DNA of 64,000 bases from Trachythela sp. YZ-2020 (taxonomy: Eukaryota; Cnidaria; Anthozoa; Malacalcyonacea; Clavulariidae), in NCBI GenBank assembly GCA_016169945.1, contig JADLSH010000367.1, forward strand, positions 496,001 to 560,000, written 5' to 3'. The translations under genes and the position numbers were made by a program. Positions 35,381-45,281 of this stretch are shown piece by piece. Position 1 is the stretch's first letter, and each line of letters starts with the position of its first letter. The notes beneath the pieces are model-generated. The model did not search any database and was not told the origin of the DNA. It saw only the letters and a program-made list of their open reading frames with translations.

Positions 35381-35983
35381 TCGTCGTTCTTTAGGCTCAG
35401 GGAGGAAAGCCCTTATCGACGATGAATGTGAAGATTACATTGCTAAATGTATTGAAGAAAAAGCATCATCTCATGGGCGACGTAACGATACCGTACTTTA
35501 CACTGGTAGACGTGTTAAAAAAGCTGACTTACTTTCCATCGCGAACTATAAGCTCCGTGAACAAGGCAAAAGTGAAATAATATCATGCACTACTGTCTGG
35601 AACAGATCAAATCCAAGGAACAAGCGCAGCATTCAAGAAAAAATCATCAAGGACGAGGGCTATTTTGTACTCGAAAGCCTTACAAAGGAGAAGATAAAGA
35701 TAACGAAAATACTCATTATCAACGCGCGTTTGTTAACAACGTAAAGAGATATTTCTTCTGTGAGAAAATGGTGGAACTTAGGCCCTTTTGTTTGTTGAGG
35801 TCAATAGATGATAAAGCTTATCTTCGACCAGGAACTTCAGAGGGTTTCAGAAGTGTTCGCAATGGAAGGATTCTCATGCCTTCAGCTGTTGAGAGAATGA
35901 AGAAGCTTTCAAAATATGGCTGCTCAGCGCTATTAAGTCATGGCTCCAGAAAGCCAAATTACCCCCTTCATTTCTCTGCTTGA
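35381..35983 (+). pseudogene. Large-element protein, second segment
   Basis: The frame resumes directly after the TTAA element with NRRSLGSGRKALIDDECED, YIAKCIEEKASSHGRRND and GRRVKKADLLSIANYKL. It shifts frame near 35,600-35,700 and continues with NNVKRYFFCEKMVELRPF, DDKAYLRPGTSEGFRS and MPSAVERMKKLSKYG. A stop follows at 35983. The tract after that, up to 36085, has no clear homologous frame. The likely continuation begins at 42902, beyond the inserted elements. Function unknown; it belongs to the same gene by position, strand and order. Confidence 0.55.
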
Positions 35984-37169
35984 TTGCGTGGGTTTTGCGT
36001 GGATTGTACGTGTCTTTTGCGTGGTCCTTACAAGTGTTCTGCTTTAATTATGCAGGCATTCCATAAAATACATTTAAAAGCGAACTTAAGAGGCTGTCTC
36101 CGTAAAAACCTCCTGGTCAATATGTGGCTCAAAAATAGATTGCTCTCATACTCTGGTGTTTTGAAGGTCTATCCTTGGGAACAACTAAAAATAAAATCGA
36201 TTTCATTTGACTCAAATTTCTGTTAAATTATTTTTGGGGGCGATTGATGTTCGATCGGCTGGTGACCAACTTGGACTCCGAATGAGGCAAAATATCGACA
36301 CATTTTCACAGCTATTTTTTTAAATCAAATTCATACCTAAATTTTAATATTTTTGCACAGAAATATGGACTTATCCTTCTATTTTCGTTGGTGATATGAC
36401 TTAGATAATTATTCTTTTGTATAAAATAGAATACAGCGCAGTTATTGACCCTCCTGCACGGATAACGGATATCGTCTCAAAATATACCAACTTTGAAAGC
36501 TTATTTCAAAATCGTGGCACTTGATTGGCACACGACCTTAGCTTTTCTATAAACTACTAACATTAGTCAACACAAATCGCTAATAAAATCTTTCTGCTTT
36601 AGCATTTGACAAAAATGACAAGCGCTCGAACTTTGTAAAATTTGAAAATGTGTCGAAATCGAGCATATTTAACGGTAAACCTAATTATTGATATTAACAG
36701 ATAAAATCACCTTACACTACACAGAATGAAGCTTGATTATGTAAATATATGTCGTTCATCATTATTCTTTGGCTTTGCGCTTGAAAAAAATTGTTTGAGT
36801 ATACAGTTTGACTTCAAGGATAGAGTCATTCAATGCCAGTGTCTTCTGCGCGCATCACTGCCATTAGAGGCCTGATTGTCACATACGAACTTCGCTTTGT
36901 TTACCTCCTGTAAATAAGATGTCTATGTGTCTTGGGGATTTATTGACAATGTTCAATCAAATTAGAAAACTCAGAATTAGTCATAATACAGAGTTTTCAT
37001 CTGTTTGTTTACGAAACTGTTAATGTTTCGTTAGAATGTACTAATTAAATCGCTGAAATGTACTCGCTGTGCGTAAACATGTCAATCAACACGGTAAAAT
37101 GTTTCGTTGCTCTCTGGCTTCTCTTTCTTCGTATTGCATTAAATAGTAGTCTTAGTATTGCACCAGGTT

Positions 37170-37700
37170 TTTGTTAAATTTTGGCACGAAATTTTCCGTG
37201 TTTCTATGCAGTCATAGAAATACGCTTGTCGACCAATCAACGCTCGCATACTATAAATTAAATATTTTATTATAATGAAATTTGAAGTGTTTTTAATAAT
37301 GATTTTCTCACCTGATCCAACTGGAACTGTTGCACCAAATTGAAGCTGGATTTTTTTTGACATTTCTAGATTTACAACATCCTTGTTTTTGCACGCTTTT
37401 TTGGGCCCCGAATGCAAAGGATACTGACATGATTTTAATGGCCGCCAATTTCGACCCAGATTGTACCTGTGTTTTGGACAGACCACATTTCGGCTTGCTC
37501 CTTAGTAGGAATATAAAACATTCCTGCCCTCACTAGAATTAACTCGTATTCTTCTATCTTTCCGACAAGCTTTGAAAGGTGACAACTTTGCAAGTGATAA
37601 CTAATGTCATCCTTACACTCCAGCAACTTTGAAGAACAGTCTACTGTGTCTCGGAATTTTCCACACTCAAAAGTAGAAAAGGAACATTTATACATTATTG
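37170..37700 (-). pseudogene. Gene fragment in the centre of the foldback element
   Basis: Two overlapping minus-strand frames give one protein after a frameshift near 37,470: CKDDISYHLQSCHLSKLVG, LVRAGMFYIPTKEQAEM, then VCPKHRYNLGRNWRP, CQYPLHSG, NLEMSKKIQLQFGATVPVGS. The Cys/His pattern (CPKHR, CQYPLH) resembles zinc-binding N-terminal segments that I recall from transposon-associated proteins in cnidarian and sponge genomes. It may be a captured fragment or the remains of the element's own gene. Ends 5' and 3' are not visible. Confidence 0.45.
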
Positions 37701-37985
37701 CTTACTTAATAGAATACTGACTGTCATTCTGTCAACATAAAATCTACTGTCTGCCGAAATCGTTTAGGTTTACCTAACGTTGCGTGACCACCAATTGCGG
37801 CTGTAGTAGTAGTAGTGAACACCATATGAATGAGTACAGAAAAAAACAATATTGTAGACACAAAAACCTGGTGCAATACTAAGAAGAGAGCAACGAAACA
37901 TTTCACCGTGTTGATTGACATGTTTACGCATAGCGAGTACATTTCTTTCGGCCAGGGGTTTCCCCCGAGATTTAATTAGTACATT

Positions 37986-38671
37986 CTTATTTATTTATTT
38001 ATTTATTAATTTTACAATCAAAAATAATTGAAGGCGCAGACAACAGGACAAATAGAGTCCCAAATTAAGTCCTGCCATACAAAGGTGTACAACATTATAC
38101 TACATATACATATATATATATATACTACATTACTAATTAACACAATGACATATTTACAGAGTTTCACACAATTACAATTGAACACAAAATTATAATCTTA
38201 AAACATGCACTTTTACGAACAACAAGACAAAATGCAAGAACGACATTTAGAACAAAATGTTTTCCAAGTCCTTGGCCTATTTACATCAAAGCATGCATTA
38301 AGTTTTTGGGTGTAGTATTTATAGAGTTTTAATTTCAGCGACTGAACAGAGGGAGAGGATGTAATTTCATCTGGCAAGCTGTTCCATAGGGGTACTATCC
38401 TATTGAAAAATAGGTTTCGGAAAGAAGATGATCTGCAGCGGTTTGGTCTGTATGAATCAGTAGTGCTTAAACGAGTGTGATGATGAGTAGGATTGACCAG
38501 TATATAGTTTTCAGGAGATAAGTCATAATATCCAGCTTTACATTTATAAAAAAACGAAATGTCTTTTATTTCGAACCAGTAAGAGATAGGGAGTATATCA
38601 AGTTGCTTTAAACGGTTGGTGTAAGATGAGGTGTAGTCTTGAAGGATATATTTGGTCGCTCGTCTTTGGAT
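37986..38671 (-). mobile_element. Non-LTR retrotransposon 3' fragment (L2/CR1-like)
   Basis: On the minus strand it encodes the C-terminal tail of ORF2 (IQRRATKYILQDY, LKQLDILPISYW, NRIVPLWNSLPDEI, then FDVNRPRTWKTFCSKCRSC). It ends in a TTTA repeat on the plus strand (TAAA tail). The W-x-x-LPDE and the terminal Cys cluster match L2/CR1-type elements. It interrupts the right arm of the foldback element; the left arm shows the uninterrupted sequence (GTTTCGTTAGAATGTACT). Confidence 0.78.
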
Positions 38672-39869
38672 CTAACGAAACTTTAACAGTTTAACGTAAA
38701 CAAACAGATGAAAACTCTGTATTATGACTAATTCTGAGTTTTTTAATTTGATTGAACATTGTCGATAAACCCCCAAGACACATAGACATCTTATTTACAG
38801 GAGGTAAACAAAGCGAACAAAGCGAAGTTCGTATGTGACAATCAGGCCTCTAATGGCTGTGATGCGCGCAGAAGACACTGGCATTGAATGACTCTATCCT
38901 TGAAGTCAAACTGTACTCAAACAATTTTTTTCAAGCGCAAAGCCAAAGAATAATGATGAACGACATATATTTACATAATCAAGCTTCATTCCGTGTAGTG
39001 TAAGGTGATTTTATCTGTTAATATCAATAATTAGGTTTACCGTTAAATATGCTCGATTTCGACACATTTTCAAATTTTACAAAGTTCGAGCGCTTGTCAT
39101 TTTTGTCAAATGCTAAAGCAGAAAGATTTTATTAGCGATTTGTGTTGACTAATGTTAGTAGTTTATAGAAAAGCTAAGGTCATGTGCCAATCAGGTGCCA
39201 CGATTTTGAAATAAGCTTTCAAAGTTGGTATATTTTGAGACGATATCCGTTATCCGTGCAGGAGGGTCAATAACTGCGCTGTATTCTATTTTATACAAAA
39301 GAATAATTATCTAAGTCATATCACCAACGAAAATAGAAGGATAAGTCCATATTTCTGTGCAAAAATATTAAAATTTAGGTATGAATTTGATTTAAAAAAA
39401 TAGCTGTGAAAATGTGTCGATATTTTGCCTCATTCGGAGTTCAAGTTGGTCACCAGCCGATCGAACATCAATCGCCCCCAAAAATAATTTAACATAAATT
39501 TGAGTCAAATGAAATCGATTTTAGTTGTTCCCAAGGTAGACCTTCAAAACACCAGAGTATGAGAGCAATCTATTTTTGAGCCACATATTGACCAGGAGGT
39601 TTTTACGGAGACAGCCTCTTAAATTTTGAAATAATCGTTAGGAGTCCACAGTATGATTCTGGAAAGGATCACCGTGTTGTGTACAATATTTTATACAATT
39701 ATAGTGTGAAAATATACGGATAATATTAGGAGAGTGTTAAAAAATGTTTATATTGCTATGTGTATGGACGATTATCTACTGCAATATAATGAAATGTACC
39801 TTTTTTCTATGCCATGATAGTTTACTTTCAAGATATAGATTCTTAATTTATATTTTACTGCTGTCTTAA

Positions 39870-41178
39870 GGTGGCTCCCTACAGTTAAGTACAGTTTGAA
39901 ATCCGATCTATATAGATCAGACGTTATGATCGCGTCCCACGCGTGGAATATTCGTGACCCGGCAAAAATGTTTGAAGCAAGCCGCGGGAAGTTATTTTCG
40001 GAGACTTTTAATATATCTGCGAAGAAACCACAAATTTTTCATTATAATCGTAAACCTTTGAAATTTAAACAGTATGTATGTTTTTAACCAGTTTCTAAGC
40101 TTTCTTTTAGTGTGTTTTTACCTATATACGTTCCGTATATTCTTTTATAATGTTCAAAATCTTCGACTGGTTGCATTGACTATTACTATTAGATTCTGAA
40201 ATTATACTTTATACTGTGTTCAAGGAAGTCTAGAACTGCCAAAGTAATATAATATAATATGTTACTCCTATCTTTCAACTCAATTCACAATTAGTGTTTG
40301 ACCTGCTAAACTAGCACATAAAACTACAATAGACAGTTTTATACGGTTTTATACGAGTTGTCTTTATATGAAAAATACATGTTGTTTGAATGTTTTGAAA
40401 CGTTTTCACATTAATGTGTTGCTTGTTAAACTTCCTTTTTCACCTCAAACATGTAAATAATATAAAGCACAAGCCAAAAAGTAGGAATGAAAATACATAT
40501 AATTATATAAACAAAGTCAAAGAAGTGAAAGAACCAAGCATGAACTAAACTGACACGTTTCGCTTCATTATTGTGGTCACAGATTGTGATTGTTGTGGTT
40601 TCATTTCGTGTTGTTCACGTATTATAATTTCTACGCATGCGCAAAGTGCGATCTTGTCGAGTCGATATTTAATCACGTCAGCAACTTCAAATGGGTTTTC
40701 AAGCTGTTTTTCTCGTGTTTCCTTCGGTGAAATTTTTTAAAACTTTGTACACTTGTTAAATAAGACAAGAAGAAAAACATATCCAAATTTCAAAAAATTC
40801 TACAAGGTGGTTTCTCTGCAATCGAAATTCCAAAATATCTCGAAACGAGCCTTATAAACTACCCTTCAAATTTTGATATGTTATTCTTTGGTGGACCATT
40901 AATCTTCAAGAAAAATTTCAGAAAAATTGACCGAAGGAGAAAAAAGATATTATCAATTCAATCTGAAATTAGACAATATAAACGCAAAAGATAAGACAGC
41001 ATGGTTGCCATAGCAGCACTAACACTATTCCTGTTTGTCCATAAAGAGACAGCCCAATACCTCTTTACATTCCTGGAAATGCTCATTTTGCCCTGTCGTA
41101 AGTATATCCAATATAAATTTAGTTGAAAGCGAAATTTACTGAAGTGCCCAAAGTTTTACAGAACTGTAGGGAGCCACC
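39870..41178. mobile_element. 1.3-kb TTAA element, GGTGGCTCCCTACAG ends
   Basis: The inverted ends GGTGGCTCCCTACAGTT are perfect over 17 bp, flanked by TTAA (39866-39869, 41179-41182). No transposase was seen inside. The ends match those of the foldback element at 7430-8067, so one TTAA-targeting family placed copies both in CLPB intron 1 and in the large element. Confidence 0.78.
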
Positions 41179-41262
41179 TTAAACAATTTAATATAGGCAC
41201 ACAAACTAATCGTAATCGTAACCATAAACTGATCTTGTTCCCACTCTGCGGTGAAATATTGT

Positions 41263-41800
41263 CCAGGGTGCATTCGGTGTAGTCTAATCGGAAGATCTTC
41301 GGCGTAGAGTTACAGCAGCCTAGTCCTAGGCTCTCTCTCGCGCGTTGTTAACGGTGACGTCACAGCTAACTGACGTCATACCTAGGGTCCCAGTCATATC
41401 CATTCATGTTGTGCAAGCTGTAGAACGACTAGGACTAGGCTGGAGTTACAGTAAGCCTTGGCGTACTGGCGCACAATCATCTTTCCTGGCGTAGTGGCGT
41501 ACGCTGTTTTTAACTTGGCGGCGCATAAATACCAATAAAATAATAAATACGTCAAACGATTCAAACGGCGTAACACGGTAACAGGTTTACGGCCCAAAAC
41601 AATGTCACTAAACGGCGAATGACTTTAAACTTCTCAAAAATGGGCCTAAAACGTGTGGAATTTTTGCAGAACTGACTCATACAGTCATACGCCCTGGCGT
41701 GGGTGAGAGTCGGAAGAATGGGCCAGGGTGGGATGTTGGCGTAGCGTTGCGACTGCTTTGGCGTATCTTCGGCGTAGCATTTACACCGAATGCACCCTGG
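41263..41800. mobile_element. hAT-type MITE, 538 bp
   Basis: The inverted ends CCAGGGTGCATTCGGTGTA are perfect over 19 bp. The 8-bp duplication AATATTGT flanks both sides (41255-41262, 41801-41808), as in hAT elements. An internal GGACTAGGCTG pair forms a further inverted repeat. Non-coding. Confidence 0.8.
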
Positions 41801-41808
41801 AATATTGT

Positions 41809-42481
41809 ATATATATACTGTAAAATATGTAAAATAGGTGATACAATTTTGACTGCTTAAATATGAGAGCCTAAAGATATGACTGACAATTTGTTTCTTC
41901 ATATAGAAGAACACTAGTCACCAGATTTTTCAACAGAAAATCGATTCTCAATCAAATCTTATATCAGTGAAATCATGCCGTAAACTGCATATTTATAACA
42001 AAAATACATTCCATCATTGTACCTGTTCTTTGGCGTAAAACTGGAGTGATTTTTAATAATTATTTTTCCATTTTTGCATCAAAAAACTCAATTTTCAAAC
42101 GCAAAACAAACTTTGAAATCCCTGAAGTTTTTGCAATTTTGCTGTGTTCGCTGTTTCCATGGAGACAAGAATAATTAAAATTCAAAATGGCGGTCAATAA
42201 TTTACATTTAACAATTGAGAATAAAGCCTATTTACCAGTGAAATTACAACTTAAAACAACACTTTTTAAGAAAAAAATGTCTAGATTAAAATACAATTTC
42301 ATCGGTTAAGCTAAAAAGTGTGTACTGTAGATGAAAATGGTAAAAAAGCTATGAGAAACACGTACGTGACCAATAAAATGTACTTCAATGTGATTCAAAC
42401 AGACTTGGGAGACGTACTTTTTTCAATTGTCTACTTACTTTCTACATGAAGTTGACTTAATTTCTAGCTGTTTATTTTAGA
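41809..42481. other. Unassigned stretch within the large element
   Basis: AT-rich and without motif-bearing frames. Whether it is element intron or another eroded insertion cannot be told. Confidence 0.3.
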
Positions 42482-42613
42482 TCCAACTGGAATGGGTGTC
42501 CTCTAAACCGTTAAAGTACAAAAAATAGAGAAAGAAAATAGAAAAAATACTAATTTTGAAAACAATTTTTTTTGCTCCTTAATTTTTTATTTGAGACACC
42601 CATTCCAGTTGGA
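42482..42613. mobile_element. Short TIR unit, 132 bp
   Basis: The inverted ends TCCAACTGGAATGGGTGTC are perfect over 19 bp around about 94 bp of A/T-rich sequence. No clear target duplication was found. Confidence 0.6.
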
Positions 42614-42901
42614 CTCAATAACTTCAATATAAACGCTTACTAATTCAGACAATCTCAATCCGTGACATTGCTTCCAGACCCATCTCCCGATGGCTTAAAG
42701 ATGAGCTGTGCAATATTCCAATTTGCAGGGTCACGTGACAGTTGCTATGGCAGCCAATGTGTGATAATTGTTAACATTAGGCTGATCTAACAACTTGCCA
42801 AGTTTGGTGAAGAATTCTCAAATGAGCTTCGTGTAATTCATATTTTTGTATATTTTTTGCAAAATGAGCTGGAGCCAGGACTTTTAAAAAGTGCGCTGAG
42901 T

Positions 42902-44812
42902 GGCCAGTTAAAGCTGTATATATCACTCCATCCACCCATCGTTTTATTCATCGGAAGGGATCTACTATTGATGATAAAGAAGTTCTTATATCAGAAGGTG
43001 ATCGTCATACAGTTTTTGTAAGGCCAAAGTTCTATGTAAATTCCTCTGGAACTACATGGGCCAGTGAGACAGTCGAATTGCGCTATCTTCTTCCCGATGA
43101 ATTTGAACTTTCAACCAATACTGACATTGTTAATACAGCAAACTACTCTGTTTCTATGCGTCAGGCATGTGCACGTATTTATGATGGTGTCTTTCAATTT
43201 TATGATATTAGTGAAACGTTTGACGTTATTAAAGCAACCGAAGGAAACACAGAGCACATAGCATACGAAATCCAGCGTATTCATCATCTGTGTTGGCGAC
43301 TTCAAGAGGCTATTGATGAATTCGACATTTCATCCTCAGTCACACAAGAGGAAAGAGACAAAATGAAAAGCTTAAATCTTCATCTCTTCTTGGAAGAAGC
43401 AAGAGAAGTTCCTTTATTAATTGGAAAGGAACAGGGTGCAGCTTCGTGGAATGCCTACATGGCTTTGTTACTAAAATGTAAAGAGGTGATGAACAGTTTA
43501 ACAAATTTGACTTACCAGAAGTGAGGCCTTGTATATGCAACCTTTCAGACGCTGGACCAGGGGTTGGAGTGAGCAACCTCGAAGTTCGATTTCGTGATGC
43601 CGAACTTGCTAGACTTCATCGTTCCGATTACAGAATTCGAATTCACAGGTCTCGAGATGACAGCGCACAAAATGAGGCAGAACGAACAAATTCGGCAATA
43701 AGTGATTCCGTTGTTGATGGATCAACAATTGAATGGAACAAACACAAGTTATTCGACAATCTTAGAGATGAAGAAATAGGCAAATTAACGCTAGATCAGT
43801 ATGAACAACACGAATCAGAGAGAATGGAAAAAAACGCTTGGTTTGTCGCTGAAGAAGTTAAAAACCGTATCGACGCGGCACCTGTTCTGGGGGAATTTAT
43901 TTCAGCATTCCTTACAAAACCACAAGAAAAACAGTTCTTTTTTGATCAGAATAATATGAAAGAGCACCACAGGTTAGGTGATAAATCAAAAGCACCAGGA
44001 AAGGCGTACTTTAAGAAGATAATGAAGTTAATTGATGAACATTATGAAAAAGGGGAAATTTACATGGAGTTTGTTCGTGGAAGGTTTCAAAAGACAAGCA
44101 GTGAGAGGACCAAGTGCAACTTCTGTACTTCTCGTGCTCACAATAGCACACCAGAAATACAGGGCATACCACAGCCAAAACCAGATAAATCAAAGCTCCC
44201 TGAATTCCATTACTTGGATGTTTTCGCAACTCCACTTTATAACGACGAAGATGGTAATACCAGCACTCCAGATGAGTATCAACCACTAGCAAATATAACA
44301 AAGCGATTTGAAAACGGTTCTCTTTCACTTAACAATCAAGAGTCAATTGATAAATTCTGCCAGGAGTATATTGTTGATGAAAGGCACACCAGAGCTTACT
44401 TGGAGCATTTACTCCATCTCAAGCGTGTCTCTGAAATAAGGAAAAGGAACAGAGAAGTTCAGAAAGAAATCCAGAAAGGCAAGAAATATAGCGACTATAA
44501 CTGGGATAAACTTCCCTCTTAAGACTGAAAGTATCTGAGTTGGACAAGTATCTGGAATACCACAACCTTTCCAAGAACGGGAAAAAGGCAGACAAGGGGC
44601 TGCATATTTTAGCTCATAAACTACAGGATGACCTTCCTGAAGGATTATCTGTAGCTACAGAACTGGATACTTGTGAGGAATCATCATACAGCGATGGATT
44701 TTCAGAAGGTGAAGATCAAGACAGTGATAGCGATGTTATTCTGGCGGCATTCGGAGAATCGGATGAAGAGGAAGATAACATTTCTACTACTACAACAGAA
44801 GGGGGGTTGTAA
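42902..44812 (+). pseudogene. Large-element protein, C-terminal part with DDE-like and SAP-like segments
   Basis: Three frames join by single frameshifts near 43,505 and 44,521. The first (about 42,902-43,524) reads YITPSTHRFIHRKGSTIDDK, FVRPKFYV and ETVELRYLLPDEFELS. The second (to 44522) has DAGPGVGVSNLEVRF (43548 on), RIRIHRSRDDSAQNEAER and TNSAI; spaced acidic residues in an N-E-x-E-R context recall RNase-H-fold (DDE) integrases. It then has a CNFC pair at about 44,120 and IPQPKPDKSKLPEFHYLD. The third frame (about 44,520-44,812) has a SAP-like helix pair (LKVSELDKYLEYHNLSKNGK) and ends in an acidic tail. SAP domains bind DNA. The gene is inactive. The DDE reading is inference; similar unnamed proteins are common in cnidarian genomes as I recall them. 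Confidence 0.62.
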
Positions 44813-45278
44813 CGCACGTACGACAAGAACAGAAAGAAGAATCACATCGTGGTGGAATCGCTTTGGAGCAGAATGGTTGCAATAAATTTGGTGCAATAAG
44901 TTTGTTGAATTTCTAAACCTACCAGTTTACGTTTAATATTAAGAAATAAAGTGTAAAACAGAACATTTTTGTTGTGTTGAAAACTAGGACTATTCTATAA
45001 GTCAGTTGTGTTTTGCTATGAAACTGCGCATTTTGGAGTAATAAATGGCCATGTCTGCAGGTCTGTATTATATTAAAAGCATTATATGGTTCATTTTACA
45101 TGCCGTTGATAGTTTGTATACCTTTCTGTATGCGAGGCAATAGGGGGGGATACCAATTTTTTCCACCCAGGCAAGGGGGGATACCTATTTTCCCACAAAT
45201 TTGAGGTGGGATATAAAAAAAAACCAACTTTAGCCAAATTCGTCCTATCCCCCCTTTCCGTTTTTAAAGACCGCAGCC
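44813..45278 (+). other. 3' flank and right end of the large element
   Basis: Contains a likely polyadenylation signal (AATAAAG near 44944) and the right subterminal GGGGGGATA repeats (45145-45215), ending in the right inverted terminus. Confidence 0.45.
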
Positions 45279-45281
45279 TTA

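Larger units (their letters stand above)
36090..39618. mobile_element. 3.5-kb TTAA element with inverted arms of about 1 kb
   Basis: The ends start GAGGCTGTCTCCGTAAAAAC in inverted orientation, flanked by TTAA (36086-36089, 39619-39622). The arms pair over about 1.0-1.1 kb (36090 to about 37170 against about 37860 to 39618). The right arm is interrupted by a retrotransposon fragment at 37986-38671. The unpaired centre, about 680 bp, holds a broken gene fragment. Arms differ by few substitutions, so the element is fairly young or the arms have been converted. Confidence 0.8.
30927..45278 (+). mobile_element. 14.35-kb TIR element inserted in the minisatellite
   Basis: The left end GGCTGCAGTCATTAAAAATG and the right end read on the minus strand, GGCTGCGGTCTTTAAAAACG, are imperfect inverted repeats of about 38 bp. 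Both are flanked by TTA (30924-30926, 45279-45281) and by the same 20-bp minisatellite, so the unit is clearly an insertion. AGGGGGGATA recurs three times inside the left end and twice or more inside the right end. The plus strand carries a broken multidomain protein gene (32200-44812). Later insertions at 33124-35376, 36090-39618, 39870-41178, 41263-41800 and 42482-42613 account for about 7.8 kb, leaving a core of about 6.6 kb. The 3-bp duplication fits Harbinger, CACTA or Academ-like mechanisms, but the protein resembles none I can name. Confidence 0.75.
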
